A stretch of 28,829 bases of DNA from Nitrosotalea sp. Lineage in GTDB: Archaea; Thermoproteota; Nitrososphaeria; Nitrososphaerales; Nitrosopumilaceae. Of this stretch, positions 1-6,551 are shown piece after piece (the first letter of the stretch is position 1; each line of letters starts with the position of its first letter). Below the pieces are notes generated by a model. That model worked only from the letters and a program-made list of their open reading frames with translations, was not told the origin of the DNA and did not search any database. The translations under genes and the position numbers were made by a program. The stretch covers positions 1 to 28,829 of the forward strand of contig JARLFW010000107.1 of the NCBI GenBank assembly GCA_031296345.1. Direction: 5' to 3'.

Positions 1-252
1 CCTTCATACAAAATATTTATTCATGATTCGCTCAAGGAAGATACTAGAGATAACAGGAGAATGGTAACTGTTGTATTGGTTCATCAATTACTACATGCCA
101 TTCACCCATCACGAATGCATGATTTTACAAATGTACAAAAAGGTATCAATAAACTAGAGCATGAACTTGCAAATAGGGCAAGTTATCATGATGCTCTTTT
201 AAATCTGGAAAGTCTGATTCAGAGTGGGAAAATGCATCTTTGTAATTTGTAA
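1..252 (+). CDS. C-terminal part of an unrecognised protein (5' end outside window)
   Basis: The reading frame is open from the first base of the window to a TAA at 250-252, so this is the last 83 residues of a longer protein. The internal ATG at 61 is probably not the true start, because the residues before it (including KIFIHDSLKEDTRDNRR) read like ordinary protein. The tail has a helical, His-rich look (HQLLHAIHPSRMHDF) and no membrane segment or recognisable motif. I do not recognise the family. It converges on the zinc-ribbon gene that follows, with only 9 bp between stop codons. Confidence 0.5.
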   Translation, partial: PSYKIFIHDSLKEDTRDNRRMVTVVLVHQLLHAIHPSRMHDFTNVQKGINKLEHELANRASYHDALLNLESLIQSGKMHLCNL

Positions 253-261
253 AATAGTTTT

Positions 262-558
262 TCAATATTTTTTTCTTAATTCATTGTATTCTTCTTGAGG
301 TGTTTTTTTATTATGTTTAGTTCCAGGTTTGTTTCTGGGCCTTGATCTTACCATGCAATTACAACATTTACAATACAAATCTACAGTTTCATCGGTTGCA
401 GGCCTGCCTTCTCTGTCATGGCATGCCTCTCTTGACATGAATACTCCGCATATCTGACAACGTACTTGACCTGATGAATATCTACTAGTTCCATCCCTTG
501 GCTTTCTAACTTTGTATTCCTTACATGCTCCTTTGCAAGTGCCTTTGTCTTTATGCAT
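262..558 (-). CDS. Cysteine-rich, zinc-ribbon-like small protein
   Basis: 98 residues. The cysteines occur as CKGAC near the N terminus, CQIC in the middle, a single Cys-His pair (ACHDREGRP), and a dense CKCCNC cluster near residue 65. This spacing suggests one or two structural zinc sites. The C-terminal third is very basic (RSRPRNKPGTKHNKK), which fits nucleic-acid or ribosome association, but that is inference. No catalytic motif is visible. The ATG at 558 is the only good start. A small zinc ribbon on the same strand lies upstream at 671-754. Function unknown. Confidence 0.7.
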   Translation of the reverse strand: MHKDKGTCKGACKEYKVRKPRDGTSRYSSGQVRCQICGVFMSREACHDREGRPATDETVDLYCKCCNCMVRSRPRNKPGTKHNKKTPQEEYNELRKKY

Positions 559-640
559 GATTGATTCCCATTGTAGAAGAATAAATTTCCATGCATTATT
601 GTCTTCCTCAAAAGTAATAGTATTGTTATTTTATGCTAGG

Positions 641-664
641 GACAGACTTTTTCCTATGTCTGAC
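641..664. other. Short inverted repeat
   Basis: GACAGAC (641-647) and GTCTGAC (658-664) pair with one mismatch around a 10-nt loop. The repeat lies just past the stop of the 27-residue minus-strand zinc ribbon at 671-754, so it could be a 3' end structure for that transcript. It is short and not followed by a clear T tract in that direction, so this is tentative. Confidence 0.2.
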
Positions 665-670
665 TCTTGT

Positions 671-754
671 TTATTCGAATGAAATTCCACAATCTGAACA
701 TACTAGTGCAGATTCTGACATGTGTATAGTTTCACAGTTTGAACATATGATCAT
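671..754 (-). CDS. 27-residue miniature zinc ribbon
   Basis: On the minus strand, ATG at 754 opens a 27-residue frame ending in TAA at 671. It contains two CxxC knuckles, CSNC (residues 4-7) and CSDC (residues 19-22), with 11 residues between them. That is the layout of a minimal treble-clef or zinc-ribbon fold such as the ends of TFB, TFS or ribosomal zinc proteins, but nothing else is attached. The chance of two well-spaced CxxC pairs filling a random ORF this short is small. Partner and role are unknown. Confidence 0.5.
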   Translation of the reverse strand: MIICSNCETIHMSESALVCSDCGISFE

Positions 755-1126
755 TTTGTATTATAGTGTATTTTACCTTCGATTATCCTCTATGTCTAAA
801 GAATTTCATTAAAGGTTAAAATTAATTTCGGAAATCTAGAGAAAATGCAATCCTATAACTACAATTCTATGGATGTTACATTTATGCTGCTCTGGCTAGC
901 GAATTCATATTGTCTCTATATGGGTAATGGGGATTAGCATTGAAATGACCTATATCGAAATGAACACACTGGATACCGTCAATTCTATACGTGGTAGGCA
1001 AATATTTTCTACGGGTTTGTTCATCTCAAATAAGCTACTGGTTTATTGATGCATTAACAGTTGATTATGCATGAATAGTGCGCATTCCTTTTATTTTCAT
1101 ACTAGATATGATGATAGGTATATGAT
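755..1126. other. Intergenic region without a supported gene
   Basis: This stretch separates the divergent zinc-ribbon gene and the NADH dehydrogenase. All frames are broken. The longest start-containing frame just before 1127 (ATG at 1071) gives about 19 residues and is not convincing. It must carry promoters for both neighbours, but I could not pick one TATA box with confidence. The last 40 bases repeat an ATATGAT-like unit near the start codon (around 1104-1127). Confidence 0.4.
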
Positions 1127-2512
1127 ATGATACGAAAATTTAGCACAAAAAATCCAGCCAAGACTAGAATTCTTATACTTGGAGGTGGCTTTGCGGGAAG
1201 TAATGTACTACGAGAGGCACAAAAACAATTCAAGGGGAGTGATATAGAAATCACTTTGGTCAGTCAGGATAACTTTTTCCTTTTCACACCCATGCTTCCT
1301 GAAATCTCATCAGGAATGCTTCATGCAAGTGATATAACCACACCCATCAGAACTTTTTGCAAGGCTGCAAACTTTTGTCATGCCAAGATTCTATCAATTG
1401 ACGTAGAAAACAAAAGTGTCTCTGTAATCAGAATATTTGATCAAAAAGAATCAGTGTTAGAATATGATTATCTTGTTCTTGCTCTTGGCAGTAAGGATAA
1501 CTTCTTTGGAAATAATAATATCGAAGAATTTGCATTTACTATCAAGACGTTGGAGGATGCAATAGCTATTAGAAATCATGTCATTAGCGTACTGGAATGT
1601 GCTGATCAGGAAAGAGATCAAATTCTCCAAGAACAACTTCTTAGATTTGTCGTAGTGGGTGGAGGATTTGCAGGAGTAGAGATTGCCACAGAGATAAACC
1701 ATTTCCTACGAGATGCAACAAAAAAATATTACAAAAATATTGATCCTGAGAAAATCCGTGTCATTATTGTATCTGCAAGAGATGGAATACTTCCGGAGGT
1801 AGGAGATGAACTTGGTAAATTTGCACTTGATTATGTTAGAAAATCAGGAATTGAAGTAATTACAAATACTAAAGCAGTAGATGCCGGAGAAGATCACGTG
1901 CTTTTAAGTGATAATACTATAGTCCCATGTGCTACTTTGATCTGGGCTGGTGGAGTTACAGTAGACCCACTGATAGCTGCACTCAAGTGTGAACATGGTC
2001 AGTCAGGTCGGTTAGTAGTTGACTCGTATCTGAGACTGAAAGACTATCCTAGTATCTTTGCGCTAGGTGATTGTGCTAATTTGGTTGATAGCAAAAACAA
2101 TATTGTATATCCTACAACTGCTCAAATAGCAATAAAGCAAGCCGAATTGGTATCAGAAAACTTGGTTGCAGAAATTACTGGCAATGAAAGTTCATTGAAG
2201 CAGTTTGATTATCATAACAAGGGAGTGATGGCCACAATAGGCAAGCGAACCGGTGTTGCTCTACTAAATGGAAAAAAAATCCGTGGATTTCCAGCATGGT
2301 TTTTGTGGAGATCATTTTATTGGGCACACTTGCCAACTCGTGAAAAGAAAATTAAAGTTGGATTTGATTGGTTACTTAGCTTGATCTTTCCTGCTGATAT
2401 AATGACGGTAGGATTCATCAAGAAAAAGACTCTGAGTAGATTGGAGACTCCGATTTATTCTGCAATAGAACGAAGTATAGACCAAACTCCAAGCGTATCG
2501 TCTTATCTGTAG
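1127..2512 (+). CDS. ndh: Type II NADH dehydrogenase-like flavoprotein (NDH-2 family)
   Basis: 461 residues, near the usual size of NDH-2. These enzymes pass electrons from NAD(P)H through FAD to membrane quinone without pumping protons. The FAD-binding Rossmann motif GGGFAG is at residues 19-24, a second dinucleotide-binding VVVGGGFAGVE motif for NAD(P)H starts near residue 174, and the FAD-contacting IFALGDCANL lies near residue 310. The quinone-side PTTAQIAIKQA follows, then a C-terminal amphipathic stretch (GFDWLLSLIF) of the kind that holds NDH-2 on the membrane. There is no thiol pair like that of disulfide reductases. The start at 1127 places the first Rossmann strand 14 residues in. 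It stands alone, with no respiratory subunits nearby. A sulfide:quinone oxidoreductase-like role is less likely. Confidence 0.88.
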   Translation: MIRKFSTKNPAKTRILILGGGFAGSNVLREAQKQFKGSDIEITLVSQDNFFLFTPMLPEISSGMLHASDITTPIRTFCKAANFCHAKILSIDVENKSVSVIRIFDQKESVLEYDYLVLALGSKDNFFGNNNIEEFAFTIKTLEDAIAIRNHVISVLECADQERDQILQEQLLRFVVVGGGFAGVEIATEINHFLRDATKKYYKNIDPEKIRVIIVSARDGILPEVGDELGKFALDYVRKSGIEVITNTKAVDAGEDHVLLSDNTIVPCATLIWAGGVTVDPLIAALKCEHGQSGRLVVDSYLRLKDYPSIFALGDCANLVDSKNNIVYPTTAQIAIKQAELVSENLVAEITGNESSLKQFDYHNKGVMATIGKRTGVALLNGKKIRGFPAWFLWRSFYWAHLPTREKKIKVGFDWLLSLIFPADIMTVGFIKKKTLSRLETPIYSAIERSIDQTPSVSSYL

Positions 2513-2598
2513 AATTAAATCAATTTTTTATAGCATATATTGCATGGATTTGATTCTTAAAAATAAAAAATGAAGACATTACTAGTAAAATATACTTT

Positions 2599-2802
2599 TT
2601 ATCTAAACCACGGAAAGTTTTCTTTGTCTGATTCTTTTGGAAACTCGTCAATTATTGCCTGAGATACTTCTGTATGGTTGTATGTAATGTGCCGTAAAAA
2701 TTTCTTTGATCCCTCGTCTGTCTGTAGATGAATATTTTCATTTAATTCTCTGATTATGTCCTTACATTCTTTACATGGATTGAATTCTATGTAAAATTTC
2801 AA
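2599..2802 (-). CDS. Small CxxC protein of unknown function
   Basis: 67 residues with one CKEC knuckle near residue 10 and a single later histidine pair (RHITYNH). The composition is acidic and lysine-rich, with no membrane segment. It converges on the NADH dehydrogenase, with 86 bp of AT-rich sequence between the two stops that could hold both transcription ends. Codon use resembles the neighbours. A lone CxxC could serve metal binding with a partner or a thiol redox role; nothing decides between these. Confidence 0.5.
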   Translation of the reverse strand: MKFYIEFNPCKECKDIIRELNENIHLQTDEGSKKFLRHITYNHTEVSQAIIDEFPKESDKENFPWFR

Positions 2803-2826
2803 ATTGTAATATTCTCCTAAATAAGT

Positions 2827-2949
2827 ATGGAATTTCTTATATTAGTTGACTGCGGATTATGTAACTTAGTCACACCCAAAATTTGTTTCCAAGTTGGAAA
2901 ATTTAAGAAACGATATTATTTATTCTCATCAAGTTATGAGATGGTATGA
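2827..2949 (+). CDS. Possible 40-residue ORF coupled to the FMN reductase
   Basis: ATG at 2827 opens a 40-residue frame whose TGA stop (2947-2949) overlaps the next start codon as ATGA. That arrangement is typical of translational coupling in archaea. The peptide carries CGLC (residues 9-12), a later Cys, and a basic, aromatic C terminus. No homology is recognised. The case rests on the overlap and the CxxC alone. It may equally be untranslated leader. Confidence 0.3.
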   Translation: MEFLILVDCGLCNLVTPKICFQVGKFKKRYYLFSSSYEMV

Positions 2950-3530
2950 CATTCAAAGTTCTGGGAGTGGGTTCAAGTCTTCGTGAAAGTGCTTCAAGTA
3001 CAACTGCCTTGTCAGTTGCATTGGATTTTGCAAAAAAACAAGGTGCAGAAATACGGTTACTTGATCTAAAACAAACTAAATTGCCACTGTATGATCCAAC
3101 AACAAATAATTCCATTTCTGAAGTAAAAAAAGTCCAAGATGACGTAAACTGGTCTGACGCATTGATTCTTTCTACTCCTGATTATCACGGTTCCATGTCC
3201 GGGGCCATGAAAAACTTTCTTGATTACTTTTGGGCGGAATTTGCAGGAAAAACATTTGGATATATCTGTGCGTCTCATGAAAAAGGTCTCACAGCAATGG
3301 ACCAGATGAGAACTGCAGTAAGACAGTGCTATGGGTGGAGTATCCCATATGGGGTGTCTGTGAGTGACAGTGATGATTTCATTAATGGAAAAATTACGTC
3401 AAAACTAGAATCACGATTAGATATGCTTGCAAGGGACCTAGTTGTTTATGGTATACTCATACGACAACAATTTGTAACTGATTTAAACGGTGATTCTACT
3501 AACACATTTACATCAAGATATAGAAAATAG
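2946..3530 (+). CDS. NAD(P)H-dependent FMN reductase (flavodoxin-like fold)
   Basis: 194 residues. These enzymes reduce FMN, quinones or azo compounds with NAD(P)H through a flavodoxin-like fold. Residues 6-18 (VLGVGSSLRESAS) match the phosphate-binding GSxRxxS loop for FMN. STPDYHGSMSGAMKNFLDYF at about residues 77-96 is the family signature, normally PEYN-GS-PGALKN-LD. GYICASHEKGL near residue 105 corresponds to the strand and loop near the flavin. No signal peptide, so cytoplasmic. The start at 2946 overlaps the upstream small ORF. The physiological electron acceptor cannot be told from sequence. Confidence 0.88.
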   Translation: MTFKVLGVGSSLRESASSTTALSVALDFAKKQGAEIRLLDLKQTKLPLYDPTTNNSISEVKKVQDDVNWSDALILSTPDYHGSMSGAMKNFLDYFWAEFAGKTFGYICASHEKGLTAMDQMRTAVRQCYGWSIPYGVSVSDSDDFINGKITSKLESRLDMLARDLVVYGILIRQQFVTDLNGDSTNTFTSRYRK

Positions 3531-3581
3531 TCTGAAAATCCTTACTTAGATTCTTATTTGTTACTTGTTAGGTTGTATATC

Positions 3582-3794
3582 ATGAGACTTTTTGGAAAAA
3601 AGTTTGAATGTGATCAATGCAAAATGAAATTTTCAAAAGATGAGGAACTAATAGATCATGCACGAAATGTACATCATCATCATGTGACAAAATGTGCTGA
3701 TTGTGGAAAAGAGTTTATCCATGAAGATGACAGACTTCACCATTCACGAAAAGAACACGAGAAAAAAATGGAACGTCGTCGTCAGAAAAATTAG
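3582..3794 (+). CDS. Two-finger C2H2 zinc-finger protein
   Basis: I take ATG at 3582 as the start (70 residues), because the eight residues upstream in the same frame begin at a weak codon and look unlike the rest. Two classical fingers are visible, each C-x2-C-x12-H-x4-H: CDQC...HARNVH and CADCGKEF...HSRKEH. The linker is short and His-rich, and the C terminus is a strongly basic EKKMERRRQKN tail. Eukaryote-type C2H2 fingers are scattered in archaea, where they are thought to bind DNA, RNA or protein. Two fingers plus a basic tail would suit DNA or RNA binding. Nothing shows the target. Confidence 0.8.
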   Translation: MRLFGKKFECDQCKMKFSKDEELIDHARNVHHHHVTKCADCGKEFIHEDDRLHHSRKEHEKKMERRRQKN

Positions 3795-3840
3795 AATTAA
3801 AACACAATCTTTTCTTTATTGTAAATGGTCGTAGATATTA

Positions 3841-4293
3841 TTATTTGACAATTAATACTGGACATTTTGAATGTTGAGATACTCCGCTTGCCACACTTCC
3901 AAGCAGTAATTTCTTAAAACCACCCAATCCACGAGAACCAATTATTATTAAATCTATATCATGTGACTCTGCATACGATATCAAAGATTCTGTAATCGAT
4001 ATGACATCTAATACATCTGTCTTGAATGGTATGTTTGATTCTCTTAGCCTAGGTTCTAGTTTTGATATTGAATTAATTGCATCTTCTCTCAATAATTTTG
4101 TAGTCTCTACATATGCTGTTCCAAAATAAGGATCTGTTGGAACCTGGAGAGACACACATGACACTATACTTATGGCCGAATTGTATTTTTTTGCAAGGTC
4201 AATCGCATATTCAAAAGCACGATTAGCTGCCTCTGATTTGTCATATGGGACCATTATGTGCTTTATCATGTGATTGTTTGAAGGTTCACTCAT
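3841..4293 (-). CDS. Universal stress protein A family, ATP-binding type
   Basis: 150 residues, the normal size for a single UspA domain. The fold starts with HIMVPYDKSEAANRAF (first strand and helix). The C-terminal signature IIIGSRGLGGFKKLLLGS fits the nucleotide-binding pattern G-x2-G-x9-G-S exactly, so this is probably an ATP- or AMP-binding dimeric Usp. Its 13-residue hydrophilic N-terminal extension is modest. It lies 31 bp downstream of a second usp gene on the same strand, and the two are probably co-transcribed. The general role is stress tolerance or nucleotide sensing; no specific signal can be named. Confidence 0.9.
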   Translation of the reverse strand: MSEPSNNHMIKHIMVPYDKSEAANRAFEYAIDLAKKYNSAISIVSCVSLQVPTDPYFGTAYVETTKLLREDAINSISKLEPRLRESNIPFKTDVLDVISITESLISYAESHDIDLIIIGSRGLGGFKKLLLGSVASGVSQHSKCPVLIVK

Positions 4294-4324
4294 TTAAACG
4301 ATTTTTAGATTTTACTTTGACACG

Positions 4325-4750
4325 TTATTTTACAACAAGTACTGGAACTTTGGATTTGTGAACTATGCTATTTGCTACACTGCCAAGAAACGCTTCTTTT
4401 GTACGACTCATTCCGCGTGAGCCTATAACAATTAGATCAAATTTTTTGTATGCTGCAAATTCTGTTATCTCCCATGATTGGTTTCCATAGATTATTTTTT
4501 CATTAAATACGATGCCATTTTGCGCACATTGTGTTTTTGCCTCTGCCAAGAATTTTTTTGCTTCATTTTGAGATTGATTTTTTAATGATGTTAGTAATTT
4601 TCCCAAATTAATTGTATAGATGGGAATGATACACAAACCTGTGATTGTACTATGGCATTGCCTTGCCAAGTAAATTGCCTCCTTGAGGGCCTTGAATGAT
4701 TTGTCAGAACCGTCCATCGGAACTAGAATTTTACTGATTTTTTGTTTCAA
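4325..4750 (-). CDS. Universal stress protein A family, second copy
   Basis: 141 residues. KILVPMDGSDKSFKALKEAI at the N terminus is the classical UspA opening with the conserved Asp. The C terminus IVIGSRGMSRTKEAFLGS again fits G-x2-G-x9-G-S for ATP binding and ends in VPVLVVK, the usual final strand. It is the first gene of a probable two-gene usp operon on this strand. It differs enough from its partner in the middle helices that a recent duplication is unlikely. Tandem usp genes can form heterodimers, which is possible here but not shown. Confidence 0.9.
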   Translation of the reverse strand: MKQKISKILVPMDGSDKSFKALKEAIYLARQCHSTITGLCIIPIYTINLGKLLTSLKNQSQNEAKKFLAEAKTQCAQNGIVFNEKIIYGNQSWEITEFAAYKKFDLIVIGSRGMSRTKEAFLGSVANSIVHKSKVPVLVVK

Positions 4751-4934
4751 CTACTTGTACTCCTAGTATTCAAAATGATGATAAATCGAAAGATCATCTG
4801 CTGGTAATTAAATTATATTTTCATATAAATGCAATTTTGGATTCCAAAATTGAGAATCATCTATGATATTTCAATTAAATATGGATCCTCATGCCTATCT
4901 TAAGCTTTATTAGAAATACCTCTAAAATGAACCT

Positions 4935-5240
4935 GTGCTCTTTGGAGTTTTTGCTGTACATAGTCCGGAATTATGCCCATTGAACAATAAAAATAGTAGA
5001 AAAATATTCTTGGAAATCCAAGGTAAACTAAAAGCAAATAAAAAAAAATTTCATATCCAAAAAATATTGGGCTTTTATATGTCAGTTCTTGAGCATGAAT
5101 GGACAATAATTATGGATGCATCAAGTGCGCATGATATAGAGCAATTATGCATAACTGTGGGAATATCTGCAATAAGTACTGTAAAAATTGTTCCAATGAA
5201 TGATTTCAAGAAGGCTGTAATTAGATTGAAAACCACGTGA
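4935..5240 (+). CDS. Small hypothetical protein, possibly ferredoxin-like fold
   Basis: 101 residues from a GTG at 4935. The in-frame TAA at 4923 rules out an earlier start, and the ATG at 4927 is in another frame. The sequence opens LFGVFAVHSPELCPL and ends with a TVKIVPMNDFKKAVIRL strand-loop-helix. That pattern recalls small alpha/beta-barrel stress proteins of the DUF3303/GYD type, where a VHSPE-C-P opening is common. This placement is inference from pattern only. It converges with the next gene (33 bp between stops). A minus-strand ORF covering the same region was rejected for lack of protein-like composition. Confidence 0.6.
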   Translation: MLFGVFAVHSPELCPLNNKNSRKIFLEIQGKLKANKKKFHIQKILGFYMSVLEHEWTIIMDASSAHDIEQLCITVGISAISTVKIVPMNDFKKAVIRLKTT

Positions 5241-5273
5241 CCTAAAAAATTATATTGATTATATTCTGTTCAA

Positions 5274-5648
5274 TTATTTAGAATTAATTATAATATTTGA
5301 TATCTTTGTTGCAAAAGCAATGGGACTTATCATTTTTGTACTTGTAATAATTACAACCTGTTTATTGTATGGAAAACTAAACATCATGAAATTATCTTTA
5401 TCGGAATGATGATACCTAATGGGTCCGTATAGTTCATCAAACTTTGCTCCCATAGATATGTCAAACATGCATTCCATGTAATGAATATCATTCCATCTCT
5501 CTAAACTTGGTTGCATAAATTTTGGATGAGATATGTTGTGAAGCACTAATCCTTTTTTGTCTAATACTGCAACAGAACGTACATTTCTATCTGCACTTAA
5601 TATGGACTTGCAAAACTTATCTAATTCTATAGTCTTTGTTATGCTCAT
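5274..5648 (-). CDS. Roadblock-like thaumarchaeal signalling protein (DUF6659-like)
   Basis: 124 residues. Features that recall Roadblock/LC7 (profilin-like) folds are the SVAVLDKKGLVLHNIS strand-turn-strand near residue 24, a central helix with FDISMGAKFDELYG, and two late beta strands FMMFSFPY and QVVIITSTKM, followed by a final helix. A related protein with the same order of elements sits at 9779-10156 in this window (RFAGVIDSKGKVVAYARR, then TISFALGKNTVWASID). Such proteins are numerous in ammonia-oxidising archaea and are annotated as domains of unknown function. They may scaffold small GTPases or kinases, but no partner is visible here. Confidence 0.65.
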   Translation of the reverse strand: MSITKTIELDKFCKSILSADRNVRSVAVLDKKGLVLHNISHPKFMQPSLERWNDIHYMECMFDISMGAKFDELYGPIRYHHSDKDNFMMFSFPYNKQVVIITSTKMISPIAFATKISNIIINSK

Positions 5649-5770
5649 ATTACATTATTCTTAATAAGATAATAAATACTAATGATAGATTTAAAATATT
5701 TTATTTCTAGTACTAATTTTTAAAAAATTTTATGTTGTAATTGTAGAATAATTTGAACGTAAATTGGGAA

Positions 5771-5805
5771 TCTCAACCATGAAACTTTTCTCTCATGGTT
5801 TGAGA
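5771..5805. repeat. Strong imperfect hairpin, stem of about 12 bp
   Basis: TCTCAACCATGA (5771-5782) pairs with TCATGGTTTGAGA (5793-5805) with a single bulged base, leaving a 10-nt loop rich in T and C. It is the longest intergenic stem I found in the window and lies 120 bp from the nearest annotated start. It could be an RNA structure in a leader or small RNA, or an operator. No T tract follows closely enough to call it a simple terminator. Confidence 0.45.
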
Positions 5806-5825
5806 AATTGTTGTATATAACAAAA

Positions 5826-5865
5826 TCTAAGAATCTTAGAAAAAGGATAAGACCTTTTACAGGTC
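5826..5865. repeat. Two adjacent short inverted repeats
   Basis: TCTAAG-AAT-CTTAGA (5826-5840) is a perfect 6-bp stem with a 3-nt loop. GACCT-TTTAC-AGGTC (5851-5865) is a perfect 5-bp stem with a 5-nt loop and is followed on the plus strand by a run of T from 5870. On the minus strand both lie just beyond the stop of the micro-ORF at 5874-5927. The second plus its T run could end a plus-strand transcript; the pair could also mark the 3' end of the micro-ORF message. Confidence 0.3.
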
Positions 5866-5873
5866 AGATTTTT

Positions 5874-5927
5874 TTATTTCTTCTTTGCTTTTGCTTTTGC
5901 TTTTGGTTTTGCTTTGGCTTTTGCCAT
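5874..5927 (-). CDS. 17-residue Lys/Ala-repeat peptide (H1-tail-like)
   Basis: ATG at 5927 begins a frame reading M-AKAKAKP-KAKAKAKKK, ending with TAA at 5874. It is almost pure alternating Ala-Lys with one Pro, the composition of histone H1 or bacterial H1-like tails that coat DNA. The frame begins with ATG and ends with a real stop, and the repeat is in phase throughout. A simple DNA repeat (GCAAAA units) could create it by chance, so it may be non-coding. If translated, it would be a very small nucleic-acid-binding peptide. Confidence 0.3.
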   Translation of the reverse strand: MAKAKAKPKAKAKAKKK

Positions 5928-6056
5928 AAATATTGACGCTCACTATCCGTATTAAGCATAATGAAATGAGTCAATGATCGAAAAAGAGTCAAAATTTTGA
6001 CATCAAAAACAAATTTCGAGCATTTTTATTGAGTATCATATATTCCACGATCAGAA

Positions 6057-6063
6057 GGAGGTG
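6057..6063 (+). promoter_or_regulatory. Very strong Shine-Dalgarno for the TRAM gene
   Basis: GGAGGTG, within the longer AGAAGGAGGTG, lies 5 nt before the ATG at 6069. It is one of the two best anti-16S matches in this window, where several genes appear leaderless. It fixes the start and predicts high expression. The same GGAGGTG-N5-ATG arrangement recurs before the phasin-like gene at 26897-27313. Confidence 0.85.
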
Positions 6064-6068
6064 CGACG

Positions 6069-6380
6069 ATGAGTTACAACGATAGAGGAAGTTCCTATGG
6101 CGGACGATCAAACGGCGGATACGGCGGCGGTGGCGGCGGTCGAAGATTTGGCGGCGGCGGCGGCGGTAGAAGTTTTGATAACGGCCCAAAACCAGTAGAG
6201 ACCGGAAAAGAATACGACGTTTCTATTACTGAAATCAGTAGAAAAGGCGACGGTATTGCAAGAGTAGAAGGCTTTGTGATATTTGTAAAAGACGGCAAAG
6301 CTGGCCAGAATGCAAAGGTAAGAATTACCCAAGTAGGCCAAAGATTTGCTTCTGCTGAACTAGTAGAAGGTTCTCAATAA
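6069..6380 (+). CDS. TRAM-domain RNA-binding protein with Gly/Arg-rich N-terminal tail
   Basis: 103 residues in two parts. Residues 1-40 are low complexity, rich in Gly, Arg, Tyr and Ser with two GGGGGG tracts and RGSSYGGR-like steps, resembling RGG tails of RNA-binding proteins. Residues 44-100 form a TRAM domain: EYDVSITEISRKGDGIARVE, then FVIFVKDGKAGQNAKVRITQV and a final FASAELV strand. Small TRAM proteins act as cold-shock-type RNA chaperones in archaea. The Gly tracts use GGC heavily, making this locus locally GC-rich against an AT-rich background. A near-perfect Shine-Dalgarno sets the start. Expected to be cytoplasmic and abundant. Confidence 0.9.
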   Translation: MSYNDRGSSYGGRSNGGYGGGGGGRRFGGGGGGRSFDNGPKPVETGKEYDVSITEISRKGDGIARVEGFVIFVKDGKAGQNAKVRITQVGQRFASAELVEGSQ

Positions 6381-6551
6381 AATAAGGTGTTCAGATAATG
6401 TCTGATTCCTCATTTTTCTCAATTTTTATCTAATATTTTCATTTAAGACTATTTTTGATCTTAGTCTATCCAGTATGAATTGTTTTTTGTTTGTTCAAAG
6501 TATCCTGACTGTTTCTTATATTGTGATTCTAGAAATTGGTATGTTGGGGAA

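Larger units (their letters stand above)
5649..6068. other. Divergent intergenic region with hairpins and a micro-ORF
   Basis: About 420 bp lie between a minus-strand roadblock-like gene and the plus-strand TRAM gene. The region contains three inverted repeats (5771-5805, 5826-5840, 5851-5865), a 17-residue Lys/Ala ORF on the minus strand (5874-5927), and a strong ribosome-binding site at its right end. Most of the rest is AT-rich. Three stem structures within 95 bp suggest a structured untranslated region or a small RNA. Confidence 0.4.

Noticed and set aside
4900..5106. Minus-strand ORF of 68 residues over the plus-strand hypothetical protein
   Set aside because: Its composition is Phe/Tyr-rich and mirrors poly-A in the other strand; the plus-strand frame is longer and more protein-like.
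6095..6341. Minus-strand frames rich in Pro or Ala opposite the Gly tracts of the TRAM gene
   Set aside because: They are antisense shadows of GGC repeats.
6480..6551. N-terminal extension of the histidine kinase from a TTG
   Set aside because: The 24 extra residues are Cys- and aromatic-rich, with no domain and no support from the family; ATG at 6552 is better.
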